A stretch of 64,000 nucleotides of DNA from Rhodamnia argentea (Eukaryota > Streptophyta > Magnoliopsida > Myrtales > Myrtaceae): positions 9,150,001-9,214,000 of the forward strand of contig NC_063157.1 in assembly GCF_020921035.1 (NCBI RefSeq). Reading direction: 5' to 3'. Both the position numbers and the translations under genes were made by a program. Under the pieces are notes generated by a model that was given only the letters and a program-made list of their open reading frames with translations, ran no database searches and had not been told where the DNA came from. This document shows positions 47,456 to 58,931 of the stretch, piece after piece (the stretch's first letter is position 1; each line of letters begins with the position of its first letter).

Positions 47456-48859
47456 CCAAGGGGCTCGAAAACAAAGAATCGAGTTATGCATAAGGTAGTA
47501 CGTGATTTTTTATTTTATTTTTTTCCCTCAAAGCATAAGGTAGTATGTGATTATTCAATTTTGTTATATTTTGGGGACTGGAGATGATCGTGCACGTGGT
47601 GGCCCACTAGGCTCGGCCCGAGGCTTACTCAGGCCCAGCGTGTAAAATGGGCGGACTTGGCCATGCATTCCCTTATCAGGCCTTGCTCAACAGATCAAGC
47701 GTTGCTAAGGCGCTCCGTTTTCTTTCGCATAAAACGTAACGTTTTCGGAAAGTATTTTTGAAAAAAATTATTTTTCAGAAAAATGATAATATTTTTCAAT
47801 GTTTGGTTTAGACGTGAAAGTGAACTGTAAAATATCTTCTGCCATTTAGTAAGGGAAATCTCATTTGATTTTCCGCGTCATTGTTTGGTCGGAAATTGCC
47901 GACGTGGATCCGGTTGTCCTACCGGCACGACCAAGTGCCAACTTGGATAATTTTGGTTATTCTTCTTAAAATAAATTCTGAACTTTTTATATATTTCACT
48001 TTTTATGCTTTTATTTTTTTTTTTTTCTCTTTTTCTTTTCTTTTCTTTCTCGCTCTGTTGGTCGTTGGCCACAGGCAAGGCACGGCCTTGCCCCAGGCCG
48101 GCAATCTCGAGTCTGGCCAGCCGTCGCTGTGGCTGGTGATCGGCATAGGAAGGAAGGAGAGAAAAAAGAAAAGAAAAGAAGATAAGAGAAAAAAAAATTC
48201 AAAAAATGAAAGAACTAAAAAGAAAAGGGATGTGAAGGGAGGAAAGATGAGGGAAATTGAAATATATATATATTTATTTTTTTTCATTGGTGGTAAATGT
48301 TTTTCTTGACTAGTCTACTTTTCATAAATCAAATGCTGAAAAGTTTAGAAAAAAAAATTTTCGGTGAAATAAATGGAGCCTAAGATTGTGTATGTGGATG
48401 AACATAGGACGGAAAACTCCAATTCCACGTGTCGGCTGCACACGGCATGTAGGAAGGAGCCGAGCACAAGAGCTTGTCGCCTAGCGTAAGTGGCTTCAGG
48501 CAGCAACAATTCTGAGCTGAGGAAGTAGGAATATCTGCCCACTACGTATTGCCTCGCCCCACATGTCATGACGCCCACATCCCTTTCCATCTTTCAGTCA
48601 AATCCATCGCTGGCTAGCGTTAGCGCCTGATATTCCCCCCCACTTCCCCTTTCGGTTGTGGCCAAAGAAGCGCGACATGTAACGATCGCGTCGAGTTCTG
48701 GCGAGGACCAACCTAAGCCATTTTGTTGACTGCTCCTCCGAGTAATGTCTGTTTGGGGGATCATCTGAGCTCTCACGACAAGTTCCTGAGGCAAACCGAC
48801 CGTGTCCCGGATAGGCCTCTTCCCATAGAACAACTTGATCAGTTAGTGAATTCTCAGAC
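47456..48859. other. Intergenic region upstream of WNK with a foldback repeat
   Basis: Around 47860-48350 a T-rich tract (48000-48050), a GC-rich TTGGCCAC/GCCAGCC core (48055-48145) and an A-rich tract (48150-48240) give a palindromic layout like the other non-autonomous elements. From about 48360 to 48859 the DNA looks unique and should contain the WNK promoter and 5' UTR. I cannot point to a TATA box. Confidence 0.4.
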
Positions 48860-51800
48860 ATGTACAGAATACAAGCATCAGCAGCAGCGCAGGCCGAGCC
48901 CAGATACTATGTCGAAACCGATCCCACCGGTCGGTATGCTCGGGTACGCGAGTCGACGGCACTGTTTTCCTCTTTTCAGGGCTCGATTCTGTCATTGACT
49001 TGTTTATTGAAAAGCAGTCCGGCTCCGCTTAGATACCATCTTAATATTTTTATAATTCGCTCGCGGATTTGTTTATCTTTGCAAAAGCTGACAACTTTGC
49101 CATGATTATTGGTTGGTTCAATTCAAGATGCATACCATGTTGGTGGAGCAACTCTCCTGGAATCTTTGCTTGGGTTAGGAGGAGGAGCCGTGTTTTACAA
49201 AGTTTCCTGTTTGTACCTTTGTTTGAATGTTTGTGTGGCTTGTTCCTTCCTGAGCTTGTGGTATCATGCGAGGTGGTTTCTTTTGGAAAGGTGCAGTTTG
49301 CTTGTGGTCGCGAGTTGTGTCCTAGCTCGTCGGAGAACTAGATTTGCCTTGAGTTTCCATCTTGCTTTTTCTGCGCGTGTGCTTGCTGTACGTTCATTTG
49401 GCGGCAACTATAGCCAGATTGATCCCTATCTTGTCCTTCTGTCTTCGTATTCTTCATTAGCCCATTTTCATTCCTTTCCTCCCTCGCCGCGAAACAGTTT
49501 GAAGAAGTTCTGGGCAAAGGGGCAACCAAGACAGTGTACAAGGCGATCGATGAGGTCCTCGGGATGGAGGTGGCATGGAACCAAGTTAAGCTGAACGATT
49601 CGTTTCGGTCTGCGGACGAATTGCAGCGTCTGATCTCGGAGGTTCACCTCCTCAGCACCCTCAATCACGACTCCATAATGAAATTCCACACTTCCTGGGT
49701 CGATATCGAAGGGATGTCCTTCAATTTCATCACCGAAATGTTCACTTCAGGCACCCTCAGAAAGTAAAATTTCTCCTCTATGCAACCTTCTCACCATACA
49801 TTTCCTCGACTCTGCAAGCTCTTTAGGCCTTCAATGTGGTCTGCGATCACCATTCGGTGATAGACCTTTTCACTTGTGAAATTGTAACAGTGATCTGCTT
49901 GGTTATGCAGTTACAGGAAGAAATACCGACGATTGGACATCCGAGCCATAAAGAATTGGGTTGTTCAAATACTTCACGGCCTCGTGTATCTGCATGGCCA
50001 CGATCCGCCAGTAATCCACAGAGATCTGAAGTGTGATAACCTCTTTGTTAATGGCCATCTGGGACAAGTTAAAATTGGCGATCTTGGACTCGCAGCGATT
50101 CTTCATGGTTCTCGGGCAGCTCATAGCGTCATAGGTAACAAGTTCCAACGATGAGCAATCTAATGTCGTCGATGCTTCTGATTACCTGTTAATTTACTGC
50201 TACTACACACTCTCAGGCACTCCGGAGTTTATGGCGCCAGAACTCTACGAAGAGAATTACAATGAGCTCGTCGATGTCTACTCGTTTGGCATGTGCGTCT
50301 TAGAAATGATTACTTGCGAGTATCCTTACGCTGAATGCACCAATCCGGCTCAAATTTACAAGAAAGTCACGTCGGTAAAGTCCGGTTCCAATGGTTTACT
50401 TATGCTGACAATAGCAGATTGACGCCTTATAAGCGTGCCCCCCTCGTCTCAACTCAGGGAAAGTTGCCAGAAGCACTCTACCACATTGGAGGCTCGAAGG
50501 CGCAGAAATTTGTCATAAAATGCTTAGCAAACGTTTCGAGTAGAGTATCGGCGAGGGAGCTGCTACACGACCCATTTCTTATAAGTAACGAAGATGACCA
50601 GCTCCCAGGATTGAAGTTGGAAATGCCAGAGCCGTTCCTGAATGTGAAAGAAGTGGAAAATCTGTCTGCAAGGGATGATCCACTCAGGACCGACATGAAA
50701 ATTACGGGAAAGCTGAATCCTGAGGATCACACCATTTTTCTGAAAGTTCAGATTGCTGATAGAAATGGTTTGAATTCCTCAGTATCTTCCTAAATTCCAT
50801 TAGTACCATTATAAGTACGAAATCACTGTGCACAAGCTGTCATTCGGTCAATACTAAGCAGCGTAAATTAAAGAGACTGTAGAATTTCTGGCCACGCTTA
50901 TCTTCTTAAATCTTCCAGACTGATGAAACTAATGAAGGTCTTCATTTATTTCCCTCCCATTACCATGCAGGTTCAGTGAGAAATGTCTATTTTCCTTTCG
51001 ACATTGTAAACGACACTCCAATTGATGTGGCAATGGAAATGGTCAAGGAACTGGAGATTGTGGACTGGGAAGCAGAGGAGTTAGCCGAAATGATCGGTGG
51101 AGAAATCTCGGCTTTAGTACCTAACTGGACAAAGCAGGACGTGCCAGACTATTATCAGGAGAATGAAGATGGCTTTCCTCTACCTTTTCTCTCATTCTCC
51201 TCCAGTTCGTCATCCCAGGCATCACCATCAGGTTTTACAGCCTACAAAGGGAATGAAATCGCGTCCGACGACAGTTGTCTCCAGGGTATAGCTTTTGTTC
51301 TTTTTTCGCTCATTAAGATTTCGATACAACACAAGGTAGCGAGAAAGCCGATAGAGTTTAACATGCCAACAACAAAAGACAGCTTGTTTAGTGTATTTAT
51401 TTATGATACTTCATGCAGTTTTAAAGCATCAATCAATAAGTCATGGAAATGAATGAACAAGGATAGAAAATGCTCATTTTCTTGTGAAGGTCATTGTTTC
51501 GAAATTGCATATTGCTTGCCAGATCTGTATAACTCGGCTTGAAATAAATCCGACCTCAAGTTTCACGACGAGCAGCACTGAATTGCAGATATGCCAGATG
51601 ATATGAGCTCTCCAAGCTCCTTACAGTCCGGTACGTATTCCTACACAAGTTACTGCTGCCCGGAAGATCACGAAGTGAACTCAGGTCCTTCAAACCCAGA
51701 TCAACACCTTATCAGCACAAGCAACAAACCTTTGAGGTTTTGCGCCGACGACTACCACAGGCCAAGGCAGTTCAACGTTAGGAGTCAGACCTTACAATGC

Positions 51801-52094
51801 CAGGTCCTGACAGAGTCCGATAGAGACTCTGCCTCTGTCATTAACCGGAGGATGATTGGCCGCAGACTGTCACGGAACAGGTCTCTGGTAGATGTCCATA
51901 GCCAGTTACTTCGCCTGTCATTGCTGGAGGAGGTGAACAAGCGGAGGCTGTTCAGGACAGTCGGAGCGGTTGAGAACATCGGGTTTCAGGCGCCCTTTGA
52001 GATATCAAGAAAGGCGCCACAGATTGGTGGATCTTGTGTCATCAGCAGTTCAAGGCATGAAAAGGGCCAGAGGATCCAAAACAGAAGAAACTGA
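48860..52094 (+). CDS. WNK (with-no-lysine) serine/threonine kinase, WNK4/WNK5-like
   Basis: Seven exons join in phase: 48860-48943, 49498-49763, 49911-50134, 50217-50374, 50458-50767, 50971-51285 and 51589-52094, giving 620 aa. Soluble kinases of this group act in ion, osmotic, flowering-time and light signalling in plants; the substrate here is unknown. The start ([17 protein letters not shown]) leads into the family's [10 protein letters not shown] motif. The kinase domain begins [11 protein letters not shown] (34-44), with the displaced catalytic lysine at K39 and asparagine (N56, VAWNQVKL) where other kinases have lysine. It continues with HRDLKCDN and DLGLA (DFG replaced, as in WNKs) and [16 protein letters not shown]. 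An OSR1-C-like (CCT) domain follows ([20 protein letters not shown], then [13 protein letters not shown]). The long serine-rich tail ends with a coiled stretch [17 protein letters not shown]. It looks intact. Assignment to WNK4 rather than WNK5 rests partly on neighbouring genes. Confidence 0.92.
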
Positions 52095-52999
52095 AATCTG
52101 CCCTCTCTAATAAGCATCTAGAAAATGGTGATTTGCATCAAAATGTCAGGAAATTTAGCATTGTATCCGCCCTGCAAAGATCAAAACTACGATCCTTTTA
52201 GGTCGCAGGAGTTTCATATGAACGTTTAGCTTGAATGCAACTAATGCCGATTTCAAGCGGTCTAATGCAAAAAATAAGCAGCTGATGCCTGCTAATAGAC
52301 GAGGTAAATGCATTTCATAATGACATCTCTGTATTTGCAACTGTTACGTGGGACAAGTTCCTAGGAATTGTTCTCTTTATTGCAACTCTTGCATCTCTAT
52401 TTTTATGTTAAGAGCATCATTACATTTCTAAGGTTATGTCTGGAAAAGGCGTCTGGTCCATCGTGTATGTGCCGAAGGGTTCTGGGGCAGATTGTGTTTG
52501 TGTGCATCTAACTCGAACAGCCGACCTCTTGCATCTTGGTAGGGCTGCGGTAACGAGCTCACCATCCTTTGGGTACAGCAGACCCCAAACATACCGAGCC
52601 CGTGCTTACGCAGTAACTATGACTCAAACCGAACTTTCCTTCACGTAAGGAGGCCCATTTGATCTCGTCCTTACAGGATGCCTCCCATGAAATATAGGAT
52701 TCCAGCTGCCAAAAGGAGGGACAGAAACATGGAAGCATGTCAGTGCACTCTTCTTCTGCGACTCGAAGACGTGAAATGCACTCGAAATCCAACCGACATA
52801 GTCAGTCAACTCTGCATATTTCCTGGTATATAAAAACGCGACCAGAAGCTCTTCACACCCCGCAGATTTCTCTCTGTTTTTTAACTGACGCGTAACCAAA
52901 GTTGGTCCTGTTTGCTTCGTTTCTTGAAGCTGAAGCGGCCCACAAACGCACTCACCATCTCCATCATCACCTCATCCACTCCAATCATTACAGAAGAAG
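52095..52999. promoter_or_regulatory. WNK 3' flank and OFP upstream region
   Basis: The first few hundred bases are probably the WNK 3' UTR. No gene is seen. The last 170 bp form the promoter and 5' UTR of the OVATE gene, with a clear TATA box. Confidence 0.45.
52827..52835 (+). promoter_or_regulatory. TATA box of the OVATE family gene
   Basis: TATATAAAA at 52827-52835 lies 165 bp before the ATG at 53000, a normal distance for a plant gene with a 5' UTR of about 130 bp. Confidence 0.65.
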
Positions 53000-53653
53000 A
53001 TGAAACCCGAAGCACACGTCGGCGTTGCCTTCGGATCCAAGCTTCTCCGTCCGTGCAGAAAACTCCTGCTGGTCTTCCGGCTCAGGAAGACGCTCGCTAT
53101 AAGAAGAGCGCGAGCGTCTCCCAGCCGCGCCACGTCGAAACGAGCCTCCTCCCCGCTCGAAAGACTCGTACCCATCTCCGCCTTCGTTTCGGTCATCCGA
53201 TCCCTGAAGAAGAAAATGAGCGCGAGAGGCAGGCTCAAAGACCGCAAGGCCAAGAGCAGCAAGATCGGCAAGGTGATCTCCGCCTCGGCTATTTCGGATT
53301 CTGGATGCGAGAGACTGCTGTTTCCCTCGCCGATCACGCCGGCAGCCTCTTCAGCAATCCACAACGCTCCTTCAAAGTCTTTGAAGAGGAGTGGTTGGGA
53401 CAGTTACGAGGATGGCGGCGACGGTGTTGACGAAGTGGAAGATGCGTGCAGGAGCTTCGAGAACTACTTGGTGGGAATGATAGCGGAAGAAGGGAAAGTG
53501 AGGGATCTCATGGACGTGGAGGAGCTTCTCTTCTGTTGGAAGAACCTCAAGTGCCCTGTTTTCATCGGCTTGGTCTCTCGATTCTATGGCGAGCTGTGCA
53601 GGGACTTGTTCGCCGCCACGGACGACGAGGACGACGGTGTCAGTTCCCAGTGA
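53000..53653 (+). CDS. OVATE family protein, OFP17-like transcriptional repressor
   Basis: Intronless, 217 aa. OVATE family proteins repress transcription and interact with homeodomain and microtubule-associated TRM proteins to control organ shape. The N-terminus (AFGSKLLRPCRKLLLVFRLR) matches the basic motif of the OFP17 subgroup. A basic, serine-rich middle contains KKKMSARGRLKDRKAKSS, a likely nuclear localisation signal. The C-terminal OVATE-like domain covers about residues 148-205 (ACRSFENYLVGMIAEEGKVR then DLMDVEELLFCWKNLKCPVF), ending GLVSRFYGELCRDLF. OFP17 proteins have a divergent OVATE domain, and this one is likewise atypical. The start is the first ATG after the TATA box. A transposon begins only about 45 bp after the stop codon. 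Confidence 0.85.
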   Translation: MKPEAHVGVAFGSKLLRPCRKLLLVFRLRKTLAIRRARASPSRATSKRASSPLERLVPISAFVSVIRSLKKKMSARGRLKDRKAKSSKIGKVISASAISDSGCERLLFPSPITPAASSAIHNAPSKSLKRSGWDSYEDGGDGVDEVEDACRSFENYLVGMIAEEGKVRDLMDVEELLFCWKNLKCPVFIGLVSRFYGELCRDLFAATDDEDDGVSSQ

Positions 53654-53697
53654 GGTTTCATTGCTGTGGTGATGGAATAAGGTTGTAATGCGAAAGC

Positions 53698-54516
53698 AAG
53701 AAATTACCCAAAAAGCCTTAAACCTATCGCAATTATATCAATTCAGTCTAGGGGTCAATTCTATCCGTTCGGCTAATTTTAACCTTTCAGCGCTGACTTG
53801 TATACCAGCCAGCACCTACCCGACAACATAATATTTTTTTTTTCTTTTTTTCCTTTTTTTTTTCTCTGGCCAGAGGCGACCGCCGGCGAACAGGCAAAGC
53901 TCATAGAGAGCCTTGCAGTCGCCGGGTGAGGTCTCCATCAGCCTCGCCAGCCCAGATCTATCAAAGTTGGGGTCTACTTCCATTTGCTCTTCTTTAGCTC
54001 TTTGATCACATACAGAGAAGTTTTGAGTTGCTGGTTTGGATTTTGGCCGCAAAGTCCATGGAGGGTTGACAACTCCGTATCATGGGCACAAGCGAACGAC
54101 ACCCACGTTGATAGCTCTATTTTGGCTTTGAAGCATGAGTTCTTCTTGTGGTTGCCGGTCAAGGTCCGGTCCGGGCTTGACCCTGAGTCCCCCTTCAATC
54201 TCGACGTCGCGGTCGCCGGGTGAGGCCGGCCGATACCTCGCCAAAATTGGGCTTGCAAGGCTTGCCGCGAGCTTCGCCTACTCGTCAGCCGTCGCCTCCG
54301 GCTAGAGGAAGAAGAGGAAAAAAAAATAAAAATGAAAACTAAAAAAAATTAATAAATTTTAAAATATTATGTCGCCGGATGGTCGGTGCTGATCAACATC
54401 CACATTAGCACTGGACATTCAAAATTGATCGAACCACTGAATTGACACAATTATAAAAAGTTTAGGACTGAATTGACATAATTTCAATGTGTTTAGAACT
54501 TTTTTGGTAATTTTCC
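53698..54516. mobile_element. Non-autonomous MULE-like element, family copy 3 of 4
   Basis: The left arm AAATTACCCAAAAAGCCTTA (then 'aacctatcgcaattatatcaattcagtc') is inverted on the right (GAACTTTTTTGGTAATTTTCC at the end). Poly-T and poly-A tracts bound a long GC-rich core (53870-54300) with CGCCGGGTGAGG repeated at 53919 and 54211. It sits immediately downstream of the OFP gene and may overlap its 3' UTR or supply its polyadenylation site. Confidence 0.65.
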
Positions 54517-55978
54517 CAATGCGGGAGCGGTGCACTAGTAACAGAATAGGAGGAAGGTGAGAGATGTCATATTTGTTAGTGAACAAGATCAAGATGTTAC
54601 ACTTTGTTTGGCTGGACCTGGCATGATACATACATAAGATGACAATCCTAGGGGGGCTAGAGATACCGAACACGACCTGAAATTAGTTTGCAAAGTGATT
54701 TGACAGTCTCTTATTGGGAGCTTGAATATAACCCACTCGCTTAAATCGTCGATTGTCGTTTGTCACGTCATTTGATGAATTGATTTTGCAAATCAATATC
54801 ACTACTGACTTTTGAACACGTTGTCCCCATGGGGTCTCATTTGATGGGTTGCATCGATGACACCACCTTGAGGTGGCGGTGGATCACGAGCTGTGGGTTG
54901 CTGGTAGGGGGAGATTGTCAATGACAGTGCATCGACAGCGACACAGCGGCGGTGGCCGGCTGCGGTAGAGGGGCGGTGGCTGACTTGGACTGAGGGTTTG
55001 GCTCCGAAGTGACGTTTTGGGCCTTTTGGCTGTGGTGGTGATGCCAAATCATGTCCGACGAGGCACAAGTCGCCCCGTAAAATCTACATTTCGAAATCAT
55101 TCAGAAAGCAGTCAATGCATCAATAGACAAAATGAAAAAAAAAAAAAAATTGAATCGGTTTTGTTATTGAAAGCAAAGTTAGGTGACTTTAAGCGTCAAC
55201 ATATTTACCTCGACAATTTGATCTTTTAAATTATGCAATGAGATTAGACGAAACACGGCGGACCATCCACGAGCCCGAGTCCTTCGGCTGGACATCTTGG
55301 TATAACCATTGTAACGGTCCGGTGTTGGTGGAGGTAAAATCTAAACTTAGAAAATGACCTTTTTGAAAAAAGAAAAAAAAAGAAAATTAAAGCCGTAAAT
55401 CATCACAGATTCTTTGTTGACTTGTGAAGAAGGGTTTTTCCTTAATTCATTTGCGTAAACGTGATAAATGGTAAAAAAAATGAGAAAAATGTTTTTTCAG
55501 AGGGTTAATTTTCCTGGAAACGAGCTTATGCTCTGTATGTTTAATGAAAAATGAATAACTTGAAAAATATTTTCTTAAAAACGATTGTCCGTATCACTTA
55601 CAAAAATGACTAAACGAAAAATGTTTTCATTGTGCACGAATATATTTAGACATAAAATGTCGTTGGTAATAAAAATATTATTCATTGACTAATAAATTTC
55701 AAGCTACATAAGCAATTGGTCTTAGCAAAATATTTTTTAAATCACTCCTTTTATGCAAATCGAACGGAGCTTAAATTAAAATTTAAAAACAACCTACTTG
55801 TACATAGAGCCGTTGGGCCTTGGGCCTTGGGCTCCACCATCTCATTTCCTCAACGCAAACAGTCCAGCCCAAACTCTGCTTAACTTCAACGGCAATTCAA
55901 AAAGTAGAAATCTCTTGGATTTGCCCTTTTTCTCCGGTATAATCAACGGTCGAATTGCAGCGACACAGACAAGCGCGC
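54517..55978. other. Intergenic region upstream of SLX1
   Basis: The region 54800-55080 is GC-balanced with open frames on the minus strand but no recognisable protein. The region 55520-55770 is an AT-rich MITE-like stretch (TAAAATGTCGTTGGTAATAA) related to those at 44230 and 63515. The SLX1 promoter should lie in 55770-55970. An in-frame upstream ATG at 55798 is discussed under findings. Confidence 0.4.
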
Positions 55979-55999
55979 AGAGAGAGAGAGAGAGAGAGA
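55979..55999. repeat. (AG)n run abutting the SLX1 start codon
   Basis: About ten AG units run directly into the ATG at 55999. Such GA-rich leaders are common in plant 5' UTRs. Length changes here would alter the leader or, if the upstream ATG is used, the reading frame. Confidence 0.9.
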
Positions 56000-57738
56000 T
56001 GGGGAAGAGAAGGGGTCGATCGGAGAAGGTGGAAAACCTAGCCGCCAGATCGACGGAGATCGAAGAAGAAGAAGAAGAAGGAAAAGGAGATGGAGATGGA
56101 AAGTTCTTTGCGTGCTACCTCCTGGCCTCCCTCAGCCCTCGCCACAAAGGTCACACCTACATCGGGTACCAATCTCTTCTTCCTCTTCGTGGGTTCGGAC
56201 TCCGATCCTGTACACTTTCGGTGACCGATCGTGGTCCGGTGACTGTTTGGATCTATTTCTTTTGTCAACGTCGAGCTGATCTTGAATTCTCGCTCGGACA
56301 GATTCACGGTGAACCCTAGACGGCGAATCAGGCAGCACAACGGGGAATTGATGTGCGGAGCGTGGAGGACCAAGAGAAAGCGACCCTGGGAAATGGTCTT
56401 CTGCATCTACGGCTTCCCCTCCCATGTCTCCGCTCTTCAGGTTCGGCTCCGCTCTCATCGCATGTTCCTTCCTACTTCTTCGCGCAAATTTCGCCTAGAC
56501 TCAGTTCCAATTTCAACGGCAATTTTTTACAAGATTGTTTTGCAGAGCATGCGTCAATTAATCTCTGATTCGGACTGTTTCATGAGTTGACTCGTTGTGA
56601 AGGAATTACAATGTATCTGTAGTTTCTAAGTTGAGAGATCATCTTAATATGCAGGTCTAGACTTGCAAAAAGTTAACAATTTCAGAGTCTCGGTTCACTG
56701 TGTTTCTTCTCATGTCTCTGATGGTGACTTAAATTGGGTCGTCAATTTACAGTTTTTGTGGACTTTTGTAGCGTAATTCCCAAAAGGGTTGATTTTGCCG
56801 CTGTGGTTTTGCCTTTGAATGAAGCTCTAGCTGTAGTCACCATATGCTTTGAGGTAGTGTTCTTTGCCTGATGCATTCTGCTTTGATCGAGAAAACTACA
56901 GTTCGAATGGGCCTGGCAGCATCCAAGAGAATCCTTGGCCGTAAGGAAGGCAGCTTCAGAATTCAAATCCCTCTCTGGGATAGGCAACAAGATTAAACTG
57001 GCATACACAATGCTTAATCTCCCATCCTGGCAAAGGTACTTACCAGTGTTTCCTTTTTCTTCCCACTTAGGATTACCAGTATTGGTCCGTGTCCGTTGTT
57101 AGAGATCAGGTTGGTCTGCCTGGAACTTATGCATTCCTTCCCTGGAAACTAGTTTGAACATCAGAGTGAACTATTTTTCAACAAAATACACGGAGCATTC
57201 TGCTGGTTGCCTGAGTTTGCCCGAGCACATGAAGGTTCAGATTTGCCCCATGGATGAGCTCCCATGCTATTCTGACGGAATAGCAGTTTCGATGCCGGAA
57301 GGTGAATGGGAAGGCGAGGTGGAGGTTGATGACAAGGATTGCAATGCTCACAGATTGGAGGAGCAGTCAGTAAGAGACGAAACGATACATAATCTGAGCT
57401 ACGACGAACCACCGGTACACCGGCCCATTTATGGAGAAGATTATGGGGTCGGCTTGTCTCCAGTTAGAGTACAATCTTCAGTCAACCCCTGCTCTTTTTA
57501 CTCGGATGAAGGAAGGAGTGCCGAGTTAAATAAGCAGTTAGAAGGGAAATTGCCTGAGACATCTTCGACTGCTAATAACAGCCAAGAGACCACTAGATTT
57601 ATTGCGGCTGAGGAAATAGAGATCGTAGAACTGTTCACCCCATCGCTGAATCCTACATCTTCTTCCGGTAAGAGGAGAAGGGTTTCTACCATTTGTCCCG
57701 AAATTATCGACTTGACTCAGTCTCCCATTTTTGTCTAA
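55999..57738 (+). CDS. SLX1: Structure-specific endonuclease subunit SLX1 (GIY-YIG nuclease)
   Basis: Catalytic subunit that, with SLX4, cuts branched DNA such as flaps and Holliday junctions in nuclear DNA repair. Four exons join in phase: 55999-56165, 56302-56440, 56902-57035 and 57153-57738, giving 341 aa. The GIY-YIG domain spans about 36-120: FACYLLAS (GIY position), HTYIG (52-56), [15 protein letters not shown] with the catalytic arginine, and the metal-binding glutamate in [11 protein letters not shown] (E86). Next are the conserved [15 protein letters not shown] stretch and [15 protein letters not shown]. The C-terminal half is acidic and low-complexity, and I see no RING/PHD cysteine array such as yeast and animal SLX1 carry. 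The end, [11 protein letters not shown], contains a canonical SUMO-interaction motif. The start was chosen at the ATG ahead of the basic GKRRGR; an upstream in-frame ATG exists. Confidence 0.92.
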
Positions 57739-58120
57739 TTATAGAGTGTAGGATGCTGTAGTTTTAACTTCAGAATAATGATGGAATCATCTGTAAGAAG
57801 GAAGTGCTATTGATTGCGTTTTAAAAAACTTGTGCGAAGTAGATCACTTCCGGTGATCAGATTCCTGTAAAGGCAATTAGTTTGCATTGTAGAGGATGAA
57901 TAACTTGTTAACTTTGGGAGAAGTTGATGCAGCAGTAGTAGTCGGCAAATTTACGAAATACCCAAGCAAAGTGTTCGAATTTTGAGGGAAGAGTATGTGA
58001 CGATGTCGTATATTGTTTTGTGTCGCGAGCACATCAAGTATTCTTTTTCATTGCACAAAAAATTGTGGTATTCGTTTTCATCTAACATAAAGAATCACTG
58101 TAATCAAATAATCCTTACAA
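57739..58120. other. SLX1 3' flank
   Basis: Probably the 3' UTR of SLX1 and unique spacer. No gene or bounded repeat is seen. Confidence 0.4.
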
Positions 58121-58741
58121 ATGGGCAAATTACCAAAAAAAAATTGAACTTATTGTAATTGTGCCAATTTAGTCTTAAACTTTTTTGTATTTGTGCCAAT
58201 TCAGTTCTTCAAACCAACTTTGGTTGAAATTCGTTGATTTGGACGCCAACCGGCATTGATGTGGCCAATTTTCAATAATATTATAATATTGTTCGAATCT
58301 TTTTATTTTCTATTTTTTTCTTTCTCTTTTTCTTCGCTTCCATTTTTCTTCCTCCAATCGGTCGATGGAGCAAGAATCGGCCAAAGGCCAAAGCCAGCGA
58401 GGGCAAGCGACGACCTAGCCATGGCAAGGTCGCCTCGCGACGTTAAAGGCGAGCCGAACCTTGCCATGGCTAGGCGAGCTCGGCCTTGCCATGGCTAGTG
58501 AGGCCAACCTTACCCTCGTCGGCTCTACCTCGATGACCGACTGGAGGAAGAAGAAAGGAAAGAACAAAAGAAGAGAAAGAAAATAATAAAAGATAAAAAA
58601 AATTAAAAATTGTTAAAAATTGGCCACTTCAGTGCCGGCCAGCCAAAGTTGGGCAAAAGGATTGAATTGAAACAACACAAAAGATTTAAGATGATATTGG
58701 CACAATTACAATAGATTTAAGATATTTTTTATAATTGGCCC
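58121..58741. mobile_element. Non-autonomous MULE-like element, family copy 4 of 4
   Basis: The left arm GGGCAAATTACCAAAAAAAA then 'attgtaattgtgccaatttagtc' is inverted on the right ('ttggcacaattacaatagat', ending 'ataattggcc'). Conserved phrases are 'tttggacgccaaccggc' on the left and 'gtgccggccagcc' on the right. The GC-rich core 58365-58545 repeats CCTTGCCATGGCTAG twice, resembling captured or amplified coding-like DNA. Confidence 0.65.
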
Positions 58742-58827
58742 CTTGAGCTCATCATTTGGTTTAGCCCTCCCTACAAATCGATTATAGCTTTAAATTATTG
58801 TAAGTTTTTTTTTGGAATATAGCGGCC

Positions 58828-58930
58828 CCCTTTGCATGCTACTATAAAGGTCACCCTTTTCATGTTGTTATAAGGGTCCCTTTGCATGCTACTACTATAA
58901 GGGTCACCCTTTTCATGTTGTTATAAGGGT
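58828..58930. repeat. Two-copy tandem repeat, about 50-bp period
   Basis: Unit CCCTTTGCATGCTACTATAA (then 'aggtcacccttttcatgttgttataagggt') occurs at 58828 and 58878, the second with a 3-bp insertion. It is non-coding. Confidence 0.85.
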
Positions 58931-58931
58931 C

